A DNA stretch of 64,000 bases from Streptomyces tagetis. GTDB lineage: Bacteria; Actinomycetota; Actinomycetes; Streptomycetales; Streptomycetaceae. Every line of letters starts with the position of its first letter. Position 1 is the first letter of the stretch. Shown piece by piece: positions 52,158-61,179 of this stretch. Location of the stretch: NCBI RefSeq assembly GCF_018069565.1, contig NZ_JAGPNL010000012.1, positions 1 to 64,000 on the forward strand, in the 5' to 3' direction. The notes under the pieces are model-generated. The model worked only from the letters and a program-made list of their open reading frames with translations, made no database searches and had not been told where the DNA came from. The position numbers and the translations under genes were made by a program.

Positions 52158-53501
52158 GTGTTCGCCCCCCGCACCTCACCCTGGCCCCTCGTCGCCCTCT
52201 TCACGGCCGGGTACCTCCCCCCGTATCTGCTCCCCACCACCGTCGGCAGACTCGACACCGGGCTCCCGCTGAGCGCCACGCAGGCGGGCGCCATCGGCAG
52301 TGCCCTGCTGCTGAGTTCGGCCTCGGCGGGCTTCCTGCTCGCCTCCCGGGTACGGAGGAGCGGCGCCCGCGCCCTGGCCCGGCTCGGCCTCACCCTGGCC
52401 GTCCTCGGCTACGGCGCCGCCGCGCTCGCCGGCACCGTCCCGGCCGTCGTCCTCGGCGCGGTCGTCGGCGGTTTCGGCTCCGGTACGGCCATGACGGTCG
52501 CCGCCACCCGGATCGCCGCCGCGCGTGATCCGCACCGCGCCTCCACCCTGGGCCTGCTGAGCGTCTCCGCGCTGGCCGGCGCCGTCTACCTGACCGTCCC
52601 GCACCTGGGCCCGGGGCACGGCCTGCCGCTCGGCGCGATCGCGCTCACCGCGCTCGCCGTGTGGCCGCTCACCGCCCGGCTGCCGGGCCGGGCCGGCGCC
52701 GCGCCCGCCCCGCACGAGACGGCCCCGCTCCCCCGCCGCCGCTCCGGCGCCGTCCTCGCCGTCACCGTGCTCTGCTGGTCCCTCGCCCAGAACTCCCTGT
52801 GGGGCGTGAGCGGCCGGATCGGGCTGACCCAGGCGCACCTGGGGGACGCCGCCCTCGGCGCCGTCTTCGCCGCGGCCCTCGGCGCCGGGCTCGTCGGCAT
52901 CCTCGCGGCCGGGGCGGTCGGCTCCCGGCTCGGGCGGGCGATGCCGATCGGCGGCGGCACCGTGCTCATCGCCGGGTGCATCGCGGTGAGCGCCGCCGCG
53001 ACCACCCCGCTCACCTTCGCCGGCGGCGAGATCGCCTGGAACGCCCTCTACCCGGTCGTGCTCTCGTACCTCATCGGGCTCGCCGCCTCGCTCGACCCGC
53101 GGGGCCGCTGGGCGGTGCTGGTCGGCTCGGCGTCCTCGCTCGGCGCCGCGGCCGGACCGCTGACCGGCAGCGTGCTCTCTGCGCGGGCCGGGTTCGCCGG
53201 CATGGGCCTGGTGCTGGGGGCGGGGCTGCTGCTGGTCGCCGCGCCGATGACCGCCGTCGCCCTGCACACCGGCGGACGCCGGCTGCTGCTGCCCGGCGCG
53301 GTCCGCCGCCGCGGCGGCACCCCGGCGGCCGTGGTCGCCGCGGCCACCGGCACGCCCAGCGGCGCGGTCCCGGAGGTCGGCGCCCCGGAGCAGCCCGTCG
53401 TGGAGATCCCCGTCGACACCCCCGCCGCCACCGTGCGGGGCGCCTACGGGACGGCCGGACCCCGGCAGGCGGCGGCCGTACCGGGGTCCGCGGCGGGGTA
53501 G
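52158..53501 (+). CDS. MFS transporter
   Basis: A 447-residue membrane protein with about 12 hydrophobic segments, beginning FAPRTSPWPLVALFTAGYLP at GTG 52158. A family-typical loop is present after helix 2 (ASRVRRSGARALARLG), and a charged C-terminal tail (EVGAPEQPVVEIPVDTPAAT) follows the last helix. Its substrate is unknown; the adjacent glucarate operon hints at a sugar-acid link, but the orientation is divergent. Confidence 0.85.
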   Translation: MFAPRTSPWPLVALFTAGYLPPYLLPTTVGRLDTGLPLSATQAGAIGSALLLSSASAGFLLASRVRRSGARALARLGLTLAVLGYGAAALAGTVPAVVLGAVVGGFGSGTAMTVAATRIAAARDPHRASTLGLLSVSALAGAVYLTVPHLGPGHGLPLGAIALTALAVWPLTARLPGRAGAAPAPHETAPLPRRRSGAVLAVTVLCWSLAQNSLWGVSGRIGLTQAHLGDAALGAVFAAALGAGLVGILAAGAVGSRLGRAMPIGGGTVLIAGCIAVSAAATTPLTFAGGEIAWNALYPVVLSYLIGLAASLDPRGRWAVLVGSASSLGAAAGPLTGSVLSARAGFAGMGLVLGAGLLLVAAPMTAVALHTGGRRLLLPGAVRRRGGTPAAVVAAATGTPSGAVPEVGAPEQPVVEIPVDTPAATVRGAYGTAGPRQAAAVPGSAAG

Positions 53502-53520
53502 CGACGGCGCTCCGGGCGTC

Positions 53521-54537
53521 CTACCCCAGGTCGTACGCGGCCACCTCGGCCAGGCAGCGAGCCCGCAGTTCCTCGTCGTCCTCCAGGAAGGAGGCGAGGA
53601 AGGAGTTGCGGGCCAGTTCCCGCAGCCGCTCGCCGTCCAGGCCCAGCACCTCGCGCACCGCGTCGAAGGTGTCGCCCACGTAGCCGCCGAAGTACGCCGG
53701 GTCGTCGGAGTTGAGCGTGCACATCAGGCCCGCGTCGAGCAGGGCCGGCAGCGGGTGGTCGGCGAGGGTGTCGACGGTGCGCAGCCGCACGTTGGAGAGC
53801 GGGCACAGGGTGAGCGGGATGCGTTCCCGCGCCAGCCGCTCGACCAGCGCCGGGTCCTCCAGGCAGCGCAGCCCGTGGTCGATCCGCTCCACGCCGAGGA
53901 CGTCCAGCGCCTCGGTGATGTACTCCGGCGGGCCCTCCTCACCGGCGTGCGCGACCCGGCGCAGACCGAGCGCGGCGGCGGCCTCGAACACCTCGCGGAA
54001 CTTCGCCGGGGGGTGCCCGACCTCGGCCGAGTCCAGGCCGACGCCGGTGATGCGGTCCAGGTGGGGGCGGGCCGCGTCGAGGGTGGCGAGGGCCGACTCG
54101 GCGGACTCGTCGCGCAGGAAGCACAGGATGAGGCGGGTGGAGACGCCGTGCCGCTCCCGGCTGGTGCCCAGCGCCCGCCACAGGCCGTCCACGACCGTGT
54201 CCATGCCGACCCCGCGGGCCAGGTGGGCCTGCGGGTCGAAGAAGATCTCCGCGTGGCGCACCCCCTGGGCGGCGGCGCGGGCGAGGTAGGCGTCGGCGAG
54301 GTCGGCGAAGTCCCGCTCGGTGCGCAGGACGGTCATCAGCTCGTAGTACAGGTTCAGGAAGGACTGGAGGTCCGTGAAGCGGTACGCGTCCCGCAGCGCC
54401 TCCGTGTCCGCGTACGGCAGGGACACGTCGTTGCGGGCGGCCAGCTCGAAGGCCAGCTCGGGCTCCAGGGTGCCTTCGATGTGCAGGTGCAGTTCGGCTT
54501 TGGGCAGGGGCATCCGGGCATCGTACGGGTGGTTCAC
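53521..54537 (-). CDS. Adenine or adenosine deaminase
   Basis: A 338-residue zinc amidohydrolase converting an adenine base or nucleoside to its hypoxanthine form. It has HLHIEG, the catalytic HAGEEGPPEYI, and the NSDDPAYFGGYV metal motif. GPPEYI after HAGEE and SDDPAYFGGY resemble the adenine deaminase branch more than classical adenosine deaminase. The start GTG at 54537 overlaps the rnz stop as GTGA; an ATG at 54513 is an alternative. Confidence 0.88.
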   Translation of the reverse strand: MNHPYDARMPLPKAELHLHIEGTLEPELAFELAARNDVSLPYADTEALRDAYRFTDLQSFLNLYYELMTVLRTERDFADLADAYLARAAAQGVRHAEIFFDPQAHLARGVGMDTVVDGLWRALGTSRERHGVSTRLILCFLRDESAESALATLDAARPHLDRITGVGLDSAEVGHPPAKFREVFEAAAALGLRRVAHAGEEGPPEYITEALDVLGVERIDHGLRCLEDPALVERLARERIPLTLCPLSNVRLRTVDTLADHPLPALLDAGLMCTLNSDDPAYFGGYVGDTFDAVREVLGLDGERLRELARNSFLASFLEDDEELRARCLAEVAAYDLG

Positions 54538-55439
54538 CGGCGTTTCGGAACCGGGACCCGGAGCAGGTCACGGGCGACGGTCAGCTCCCCCTCGTACCCG
54601 GCCGCCCGCGCCTGCCGGGCGAACTCCTCCGGGTCGCCGTAGCGCTGGCTGAAGTGCGTCAGCACCAGGTGCCGCACGCCCGCCTCCCGCGCCACCCCCG
54701 CCGCCTGGGCGGCCGTCAGGTGGCCGTGCTCCACGGCGAGTTCCTCGTCCTCGTCGAGGAAGGTCGACTCGATGACCAGCAGGTCGCAGCCCTCGGCGAG
54801 GGCGTACGCACCCTCGCAGAGCCGGGTGTCCATGACGAACGCGAACCGCTGGCCCCGGCGCACCTCGCTCACCTCGTCGAGGGTGACGCCGCCGAGCGAG
54901 CCCTCCCGCTGGAGCCGTCCCACGTCCGGGCCCCGGATGCCGTACTCGGCGAGCCGCTCCGGCAGCATGCGGCGGCCGTCCGGCTCGGTGAGCCGGTAGC
55001 CGAAGGACTCCACCGGATGCGACAGCCGCCGCGCCTCGAACGTGTACCCCGCGGTCCGCGCGAGGACGCCGTCGGTGTCGACCGGCGCCTCGGTGATCCC
55101 GACCGTCTCCCGGTAGGCGGTCGCGTACCGCAGCCGGTCGAAGAAGCGCTGCCCGGAACGCGGGTAGTGGGCGGTGACGGGGTGCGGCACCCGGTCCAGG
55201 TTGATCCGCTGGATCACGCCGGCCAGGCCCAGGCTGTGGTCGCCGTGGAAGTGGGTGACGCAGATCCGGTTCAGGTCGTGGGCGGCGACCCCGGCGCGCA
55301 GCATCTGGCGCTGCGTGCCCTCGCCGGGGTCGAACAGGATGCCCTCGCCGTCCCAGCGCAGCAGGTAGCCGTTGTGGTTGCGGTGCCGGGTCGGGACCTG
55401 GCTGGCGGTGCCGAGGACCACCAGTTCGCGTACGGACAC
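54534..55439 (-). CDS. rnz: Ribonuclease Z
   Basis: A metallo-beta-lactamase fold nuclease that trims tRNA 3' ends, 301 residues. The ligand motif THFHGDHSLGL is complete, with further His (RRLSHPVESFGYRL) and the final HLVLTHFSQRY. The start GTG lies 6 bp downstream of the HIT gene's stop. Gene order rnz, deaminase is GTGA-coupled. Confidence 0.95.
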   Translation of the reverse strand: MSVRELVVLGTASQVPTRHRNHNGYLLRWDGEGILFDPGEGTQRQMLRAGVAAHDLNRICVTHFHGDHSLGLAGVIQRINLDRVPHPVTAHYPRSGQRFFDRLRYATAYRETVGITEAPVDTDGVLARTAGYTFEARRLSHPVESFGYRLTEPDGRRMLPERLAEYGIRGPDVGRLQREGSLGGVTLDEVSEVRRGQRFAFVMDTRLCEGAYALAEGCDLLVIESTFLDEDEELAVEHGHLTAAQAAGVAREAGVRHLVLTHFSQRYGDPEEFARQARAAGYEGELTVARDLLRVPVPKRR

Positions 55440-55445
55440 GGCGGA

Positions 55446-55799
55446 CTACCCGGGGGGCCATTCCAGGCCGCGGCCACCGAGGACGTGCGCGTGCGCGTGC
55501 CACACCGTCTGGCCCGCGCCGCTGCCGGTATTGAAGACGACCCGGTAGCTCTCCAGCTTCTCCTCGTCGGCGACGGCCTGCGTCTCGCGCAGCACGTCCG
55601 CGGCGACCTCGGGCGCGGCGGCGGCCAGCGCGGCGGCGTCCCGGTGGTGGGCCTTCGGGATCACCAGGATGTGCGTGGGCGCCTGCGGGTTGATGTCCCG
55701 GAAGGCGACGGTCGTCTCCGTCTCGCGGACGATGGTCGCCGGGATCGTCCCCGAGACGATCTTGCAGAACAGGCAGTCGTCCTGCGGTTCCCCTGCCAT
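55446..55799 (-). CDS. HIT-family nucleotide hydrolase
   Basis: A 117-residue protein with the histidine triad HAHAHVLGG and the N-terminal CLFCKIVSGTIPATIV, which binds zinc in some members. It probably hydrolyses phosphoramidated or dinucleoside phosphates. The ATG at 55799 follows AGGAGG with 5-base spacing. Confidence 0.94.
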   Translation of the reverse strand: MAGEPQDDCLFCKIVSGTIPATIVRETETTVAFRDINPQAPTHILVIPKAHHRDAAALAAAAPEVAADVLRETQAVADEEKLESYRVVFNTGSGAGQTVWHAHAHVLGGRGLEWPPG

Positions 55800-55852
55800 G
55801 GGGCCCTCCTCACGCCGGTGATCTTCCACCGGCATCGTATCGACCGGCCGGG

Positions 55853-58800
55853 TCACTGTGTCCCCGGCAGGCTCGGCGGGGTCTTCGCCGGGGTCTCCTC
55901 CAGGGCGGCGAGCGCGATCCGGACCGCCTCGTCGAGCTGCGGGTCGCGGCCCGCCGCGTGGTCCTGCGGGCGCTGCTCGACCTCGACGTCCGGGTCGACG
56001 CCGTGGTTCTCCACGCCCCAGCCGTAACCCTCCAGCCAGAACGCGTACTTGGGCTGCGTGATCAGCGTCCCGTCGACCAGCCGGTAGCGGCTGTCGATGC
56101 CGACGACCCCGCCCCAGGTGCGGGTGCCGACGACCGGGCCGATACCGAGCGCCTTGATCGCCGCGTTGACGATGTCGCCGTCGGAACCGGAGAACTCGTT
56201 GGCGACCGCCACGACCGGCCCGCGCGGGGCGTCCTGCGGGTAACTCACCGGCCGCATGCCGCGCGGCAGGTCCCAGCCGACGATCCGCCGCGCCAGCTTC
56301 TCCACCACCAACTGCGAGGTGTGGCCGCCGCGGTTCTCCCGCACGTCGACGACGAGGCCCTCCCGGGTCACCTCCACCCGCAGGTCCCGGTGGAGCTGCG
56401 CCCAGCCCGAGCCGACCATGTCGGGCACGTGCAGATAGCCCAGCCGCCCGCCCGAACGCTCCCGTACGTACGCGCGCCGGTCCGCGACCCACGCGTGGTA
56501 GCGCAGCGGTTCCTCGTCGGCGAGGGGGACGACGACCGCGTGCCGCGGCTCGCCGCCGCCGGCCGGGGAGACGGTCAGCTCGACCGGTTTGCCGGCCGTG
56601 CCCACCAGCAGCGGCCCCGGACCGGTGACCGGGTCGACGGGCACCCCGGCCACCGCCACGATCGCGTCCCCCGCCCGCACGGCCACGCCCGGCGCGGCCA
56701 GCGGCGAACGGGCCTCGGGGTCGGAGGTCTCCGAGGGCAGGATGCGGTCGATGCGCCAGGCGCCGTCCTCGTGCCGGGACAGGTCGGCGCCGAGGAGTCC
56801 CTGCGCGCTGCCGCCGGGCCCGCCGCGCGGGGTGACGTAGGCGTGCGAGGTGCCGAGTTCGCCGTGCACCTCCCACAGCAGGTCGACGAGGTCGTCGTGG
56901 GTGGCGAGGCGCTCCAGGACGGGCCGGTAGCGGTCGAGGACGCCGTCCCAGTCGACGCCGTTCATGTCCGGGCGCCAGAAGTTGTCCCGCATGACGCGGC
57001 CGGTCTCGTCGAACATCTGCCGCCACTCCGCGGCCGGGTCGACGGTCTGCCGGACACGGGCCAGGTCCACGGTGATGTTGGTGTCGCTGTCCTCGTCGCC
57101 GGAGGCCCGCCGGTCGCTGGGCACCACCTTGAGCCGCCCGTCGGTCCACATCAGCACCCGTTTGCCGTCGCCGCTGACCTCGAAGTGGTCGGCGTCGCCC
57201 GCCAGATGCTCGACCCGCTGCTGGGCGAGGTCGTAACGCTCCAGCTCGGTGCCGGGCTCCGGCTCGTCGGGGGTGGCGCGGGAGGCGCCGAGGACCCCGG
57301 TGACCGGGTGGCGCAGCCACAGCACGCCGTCCTTGGCGGCGCGCAGCCGGGAGTACCGGGCGGCCTCCACCGGGAAGGGCACGATGCGGTCGGCGAGGCC
57401 CTCCAGGTCGATGCGGGTGGCCGGGGTGCCCTCGCTGTCCGGGGTCTCCTCGCGGTCCGGCGTCTCGAAGGGCCTCCCGTGCCGCTGCGGCCCGAACGGC
57501 GACGGCGTGGTCGCCGCCAGCGTGATCAGGTACGGGCGGGCCGCCTCCACGAACGCCAGGTCGAAGACGTGCTCGTCGTAGACCGGGTCGAAGGACCGGG
57601 TGGACAGGAACGCCAGGTGCTTCCCGTCCAGCGTGAACGCCGGCGCGTAGTCCCGGAACCGCAGCGGGGTCGCCTCCGTCACCGACAGGTCGGTGGTGTT
57701 GGCCAGCTTCAACTGCCGCAGCGGGTCGGGGCCGGGGTGGGACCAGGCGAGCCACGCCGAGTCCGGCGAGAACACCAGCCCGGAGACGTCGCCGTCCTCA
57801 CTGCGGTCCACCTCGCGGACCTCTCCGCTCTCCCGCTCGACGAAGAGCACCCGCCCGTCGTGCGAGGCGACCGCGGCCCGGCTGCCGTCCGGCGCCACGG
57901 CGAGCGCCAGGACCCGGCCCAGCCGGCCCACGGCCAGCCGGCGCGGGGTGGCGCCGGGCGCGAGACCGGTGGCGGGCGCGAACTCCAGGGCGTCCTCGCC
58001 CTCGGCGTCCGTCACCCACACCACCCACTCCTCGCCGTCGGCGCGGAACGTACGCGGCAGCCGGGCGCGCACGCCGGGGTGCACGGCGAGCGCGCGGGCG
58101 GGCCCGTTGCGGTGGGTGACCCAGTGCACGCCCCCGCGCACGGCGACCGCGCTGCCCCGCGCCGTGTGGTCGGGGGAGGCGGAGCCGAACCAGCGGGCCG
58201 CGTTCACCGGGAACGGCTGGAGGTCGACCCGCGGCCCGCCGAGCCGGATCTCCAGCCGGCGCGGCTCGGCCCCGTCCAGGTCGTCCAGCGTCCACAGTTC
58301 GCCGGCGCTGGAGTAGACGACGCGGGTGCCGTCGGTGGCGGCGTGCCGGGCGTAGAAACCGCCGAGCGGCGTGTGCCGGCGCAGGTCGCCGCCGTCGGCG
58401 AGGGAGGAGTAGAGGGCGCCGGTGCCCTCGTGGTCGGAGAGGAACGCGATCCGCTCCCCCACCCAGAGGGGGTACTCGATGTTCCCGTCGATCTCCTCGT
58501 GCAGCCGGACGAACTCGCCGTCGTCCCGCGCGTCGATCCACAGCTTTCCGGCCGTGCCGCCCCGGTACCGCTTCCACCAGGCGGCCTCCCGGCCCATCGG
58601 CACGGAGAGCAGCACGGTGTGCGGACCGTGGACCACATCGCCGACCGGCCCGTACGGAAGGGTCCGCGCCGGTCCGCCGTCGAGCGGGACGGCCCGCGCC
58701 CAGGTGCGGCGCAGACTGGCCTGGCCGTGGGAGCTGAGGGCCAGGACCTCCCCCTCGGGGGTCCAGCCGCGGACCTGGGTCTTGGCGCTTCCCCAGTGGG

Positions 58801-59056
58801 TGAGGCGGGTGGCGGGGCCGCCGTCGACGGGTGCGGTGTGCACCTCGGGGGCCCCGTCCCGGGTGGAGGTCCAGGCGACGGTGGTGCCGTCGGGGGCGAT
58901 CCGGGGGTGGTTCACCGGCATGTTGTCGGCGCTGACCCGCCAGGCCCGGCCACCGTCGAGCGGGGCCAGCCAGACATCGTCCTCGGCGGTGAAGGCGACC
59001 AACTCGCCGTGCGGGTGCGGAAAGCGGAGGTATGCAGGCGCTGCGGGCTGTGTCAC
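55853..59056 (-). CDS. Tricorn protease homologue (S41 family)
   Basis: A 1,067-residue cytosolic peptidase working downstream of the proteasome. The N-terminal half is beta-propeller repeats (FPHPHGELVAFTAEDDVWLA), then a PDZ domain (GDAIVAVAGVPVDPV), and the S41 catalytic domain with nucleophile Ser in AVANEFSGSDGDIV and RENRGGHTSQLVVEKL. The length matches tricorn. The start GTG overlaps the upstream lipoprotein stop as GTGA. Confidence 0.94.
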   Translation of the reverse strand: MTQPAAPAYLRFPHPHGELVAFTAEDDVWLAPLDGGRAWRVSADNMPVNHPRIAPDGTTVAWTSTRDGAPEVHTAPVDGGPATRLTHWGSAKTQVRGWTPEGEVLALSSHGQASLRRTWARAVPLDGGPARTLPYGPVGDVVHGPHTVLLSVPMGREAAWWKRYRGGTAGKLWIDARDDGEFVRLHEEIDGNIEYPLWVGERIAFLSDHEGTGALYSSLADGGDLRRHTPLGGFYARHAATDGTRVVYSSAGELWTLDDLDGAEPRRLEIRLGGPRVDLQPFPVNAARWFGSASPDHTARGSAVAVRGGVHWVTHRNGPARALAVHPGVRARLPRTFRADGEEWVVWVTDAEGEDALEFAPATGLAPGATPRRLAVGRLGRVLALAVAPDGSRAAVASHDGRVLFVERESGEVREVDRSEDGDVSGLVFSPDSAWLAWSHPGPDPLRQLKLANTTDLSVTEATPLRFRDYAPAFTLDGKHLAFLSTRSFDPVYDEHVFDLAFVEAARPYLITLAATTPSPFGPQRHGRPFETPDREETPDSEGTPATRIDLEGLADRIVPFPVEAARYSRLRAAKDGVLWLRHPVTGVLGASRATPDEPEPGTELERYDLAQQRVEHLAGDADHFEVSGDGKRVLMWTDGRLKVVPSDRRASGDEDSDTNITVDLARVRQTVDPAAEWRQMFDETGRVMRDNFWRPDMNGVDWDGVLDRYRPVLERLATHDDLVDLLWEVHGELGTSHAYVTPRGGPGGSAQGLLGADLSRHEDGAWRIDRILPSETSDPEARSPLAAPGVAVRAGDAIVAVAGVPVDPVTGPGPLLVGTAGKPVELTVSPAGGGEPRHAVVVPLADEEPLRYHAWVADRRAYVRERSGGRLGYLHVPDMVGSGWAQLHRDLRVEVTREGLVVDVRENRGGHTSQLVVEKLARRIVGWDLPRGMRPVSYPQDAPRGPVVAVANEFSGSDGDIVNAAIKALGIGPVVGTRTWGGVVGIDSRYRLVDGTLITQPKYAFWLEGYGWGVENHGVDPDVEVEQRPQDHAAGRDPQLDEAVRIALAALEETPAKTPPSLPGTQ

Positions 59057-59922
59057 GCCTTCAGCCTACGCAGGGGCGGGGCCTCGCGGACAGGGGTTTG
59101 GATCACTTGCCCGGCGGGCGGGGCGGGGTCGGCTACTTGCCCTCGGCGGGGCGGCAGAGGGGGTCCCCGGGGCACCAGAGGGTGCGGGTCACGGTGGGGG
59201 TGGGGGTGGGGGTTGGAGTTGGGGTGAGGGTTGGGGCAGGGCCGGAGGTGGGGGTGTAGGCGGGGGTGTAGGCGAGGGGTGGGGTGGGGTGGGGGGCTCC
59301 AGGTGAGGGCTGGGGGTTGTTGGGCTGGAGGTTGTGGGGCCTGGGGTTGTTGGGCCGGCGGGGCGGGTGGGGCGGTGGTGGCGTCGCAGTCGCCGAGCCC
59401 GGCGACGCGGAACAGCCGCTCGCCGCCCACCTCGGCGCTCAGGTCCCCGCGGACGCAGACGCCGTCGACCACGCGGGTCACCTGCCCGGAGACGGTGATG
59501 TCCCGCCCGTCGCCGGTCCGGCCCCGGCAGTCGACGGAGGCGGCGGCCCGCTCACCGGCGGGGGTGCTCGCGCCGGTGCCGTCCTGGGCGATGGTGTCCT
59601 GGGCGGTGGTGTCCTGGGCGGTGGCGGTGCAGCTCAGCCACCGCACGTCGGCCTGCTGCCGGTCGAGTTCACGGGTCACGGTGCGGTCGGTGGTGTACGC
59701 GACGGAGGCCGAGCCGAGCCCGCCGGGGTCGCAGGCGGACAGCGTGACGGCGACGACCCCGCAGAGCACGGCGACGACCGGTGCGTGCCGCAGCCCGCGC
59801 GGGGGCTCTTGAGGGGCTGTCGGGTGCGGGGGGTGTGGTGGGCGCGGTGGGCGCGGTGGGCGCAGGGGGCGGGCTGCGGGTGCCGCAGGTGCCGCGTACT
59901 GAATCCGTCTTAATGCCCTCAT
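59053..59922 (-). CDS. Lipoprotein with proline-rich tail; C-terminal frame uncertain
   Basis: The signal and lipobox are clear (VVAVLCGVVAVTLSAC), and a conserved middle (VDCRGRTGDGRDITVSGQVT, then GVCVRGDLSAEVGGERLFRV) continues to GLGDCDATTAPPAPP. The annotated frame then runs through Pro/His-rich sequence to overlap the tricorn start. One frame over, the same DNA reads PLAYTPAYTPTSGPAPTLTP, ending LWCPGDPLCRPAEGK with a TAG at 59133-59135, which looks more natural. A one-base slip in the CCCCACC repeats would explain this. Start ATG at 59922; function unknown. Confidence 0.7.
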   Translation of the reverse strand: MRALRRIQYAAPAAPAARPLRPPRPPRPPHPPHPTAPQEPPRGLRHAPVVAVLCGVVAVTLSACDPGGLGSASVAYTTDRTVTRELDRQQADVRWLSCTATAQDTTAQDTIAQDGTGASTPAGERAAASVDCRGRTGDGRDITVSGQVTRVVDGVCVRGDLSAEVGGERLFRVAGLGDCDATTAPPAPPAQQPQAPQPPAQQPPALTWSPPPHPTPRLHPRLHPHLRPCPNPHPNSNPHPHPHRDPHPLVPRGPPLPPRRGQVADPAPPAGQVIQTPVREAPPLRRLKA

Positions 59923-60012
59923 GACAGGACAGAATGCCAGCGGCGCGGGGCGCGACGGTAGGGCGCGCGTGGCGGGCCGCTTCACGCCGGGTGCGCGTGC
60001 CGGCTCCGGGGT

Positions 60013-60055
60013 GCGGGTGGGGGTGGGGGCGGGGGTGGGGGTGGGGGTGGGCCGA
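60013..60055 (+). repeat. G-rich (GGGGGT)n tract, possible G-quadruplex
   Basis: About seven G-runs of 4-5 bases separated by single T or C bases form a candidate quadruplex on the plus strand, just upstream of the lipoprotein gene. A similar G-rich tract covers 59190-59320 within the lipoprotein tail. Confidence 0.7.
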
Positions 60056-60063
60056 GGCTAGGT

Positions 60064-60430
60064 GTGAGCGGCGCTCACAGGCGCGACGGGTGGGGCGGTG
60101 GCGGTCGGTGTGAACTGGTGGTGGCGTGAATCGAGTTCACAGGCTCGGCGAGAGAGAGGTGGTGTCACGCGCGGGGCGAGGCCGAGACCACTGCCGGTGT
60201 GAGCGGCGCTCACAGGCAAACCGCCCACGTGAAGCGTCATCAGCCACCCTCAGCTACGACAACGCCACATGCGCCGCACCCACCGCCCACCGTTCACACC
60301 CACAAGTCGCCGTGAACCCCGCTCACAACCCCGCCGCGTGAACCCCGCTCACACCCCCACCGCGTAAACGCCGCTCATACCCCCACCGCGTAAACGCCGC
60401 TCATACCCCCACCGCGTGAACCCCGTTCAC
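60064..60430. repeat. Array of 15-bp palindromes, five copies with exact 26-bp spacing
   Basis: The motif GTGA(A/G)C-NNN-G(C/T)TCAC occurs at 60064, 60126, 60199, 60312, 60338 and 60416, with two relatives (GTAAACGCCGCTCAT) at 60364 and 60390. The last five start exactly 26 bp apart (60312, 60338, 60364, 60390, 60416). Several copies are perfect palindromes. The array spans the gap between the lipoprotein and rsmE genes, and the last copy covers the rsmE stop codon. It resembles a cluster of operators for a dimeric regulator. Confidence 0.85.
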
Positions 60431-61179
60431 ACGCCCCACCGCCCCGTCCGGGTCAACAGGGCCGCCGTCGCCGCCGTGCCCGCCGTGGAGGTACGCAGGA
60501 CCGTCCGCCCCAGCCGGTACGGCCGCGCCCCCGCCTCCGCGAACCGGGCCAGTTCCTCCGGCGACACCCCGCCCTCGGGCCCCACGACCAGGACGATCTC
60601 CCCGGCCTCGGGAAGTTCCGCGCCGGCCAGCGGAGCGTCCCCGCTCTCGTGGAGCACCCCCGCGAAGTCCGCCCCGGCGAGGAGCGCGGCGACCTCCTTG
60701 GTCGTCGCCGCGTCCGCGACCTCGGGGAAACGGACCCGGCGGGACTGCTTGCCGGCCTCCCGGGCGGTGGCCCGCCACTTGGCGAGGGCCTTCAGGCCGC
60801 GGTCGCCCCGCCACTGCGTGACGCAGCGCGACGCGGCCCAGGGCACGATCGCGTCGACGCCGACCTCCGTCATGGTCTCGACGGCGACTTCGCCGCGGTC
60901 TCCCTTGGGGAGGGCCTGGACGACGGTGACGCGGGGCCGCTCGCCGGGCTCCTCGCGCACGGGCGCCAACTCCCCGACGACGAGGCGGTCCTTGCCCTCG
61001 GCGGCGCTCACCACGCCCTCGGTCCAGCGTCCGCGTCCGTCGGTGAGGACGACGGCCTCGCCGGGCCGCAGCCGTTTCACGGAGACCGCGTGCCGGCCCT
61101 CGGGGCCGTCGAGGACGTACTCCCCGCCGCCCGGTTCCCCCGGGGCGAGGGTGTCGACCACGAACACCGGTGCCGTCAT
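60427..61179 (-). CDS. rsmE: 16S rRNA m3U1498 methyltransferase
   Basis: A 250-residue SPOUT methyltransferase. The N-terminal PUA-like part (GPEGRHAVSVKRLRPGEAVV) and the knotted C-terminus (LVVGPEGGVSPEELARFAEA, YRLGRTVLRTSTAGTAATAA) are typical. The start ATG at 61179 has GGGAGG upstream. It overlaps the upstream oxygenase gene's stop by ATGA. Confidence 0.96.
   Translation of the reverse strand: MTAPVFVVDTLAPGEPGGGEYVLDGPEGRHAVSVKRLRPGEAVVLTDGRGRWTEGVVSAAEGKDRLVVGELAPVREEPGERPRVTVVQALPKGDRGEVAVETMTEVGVDAIVPWAASRCVTQWRGDRGLKALAKWRATAREAGKQSRRVRFPEVADAATTKEVAALLAGADFAGVLHESGDAPLAGAELPEAGEIVLVVGPEGGVSPEELARFAEAGARPYRLGRTVLRTSTAGTAATAALLTRTGRWGV

Noticed and set aside
60312..60430. CRISPR array
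   Set aside because: Between palindromes there are only about 11 nearly identical bases, not unique spacers.
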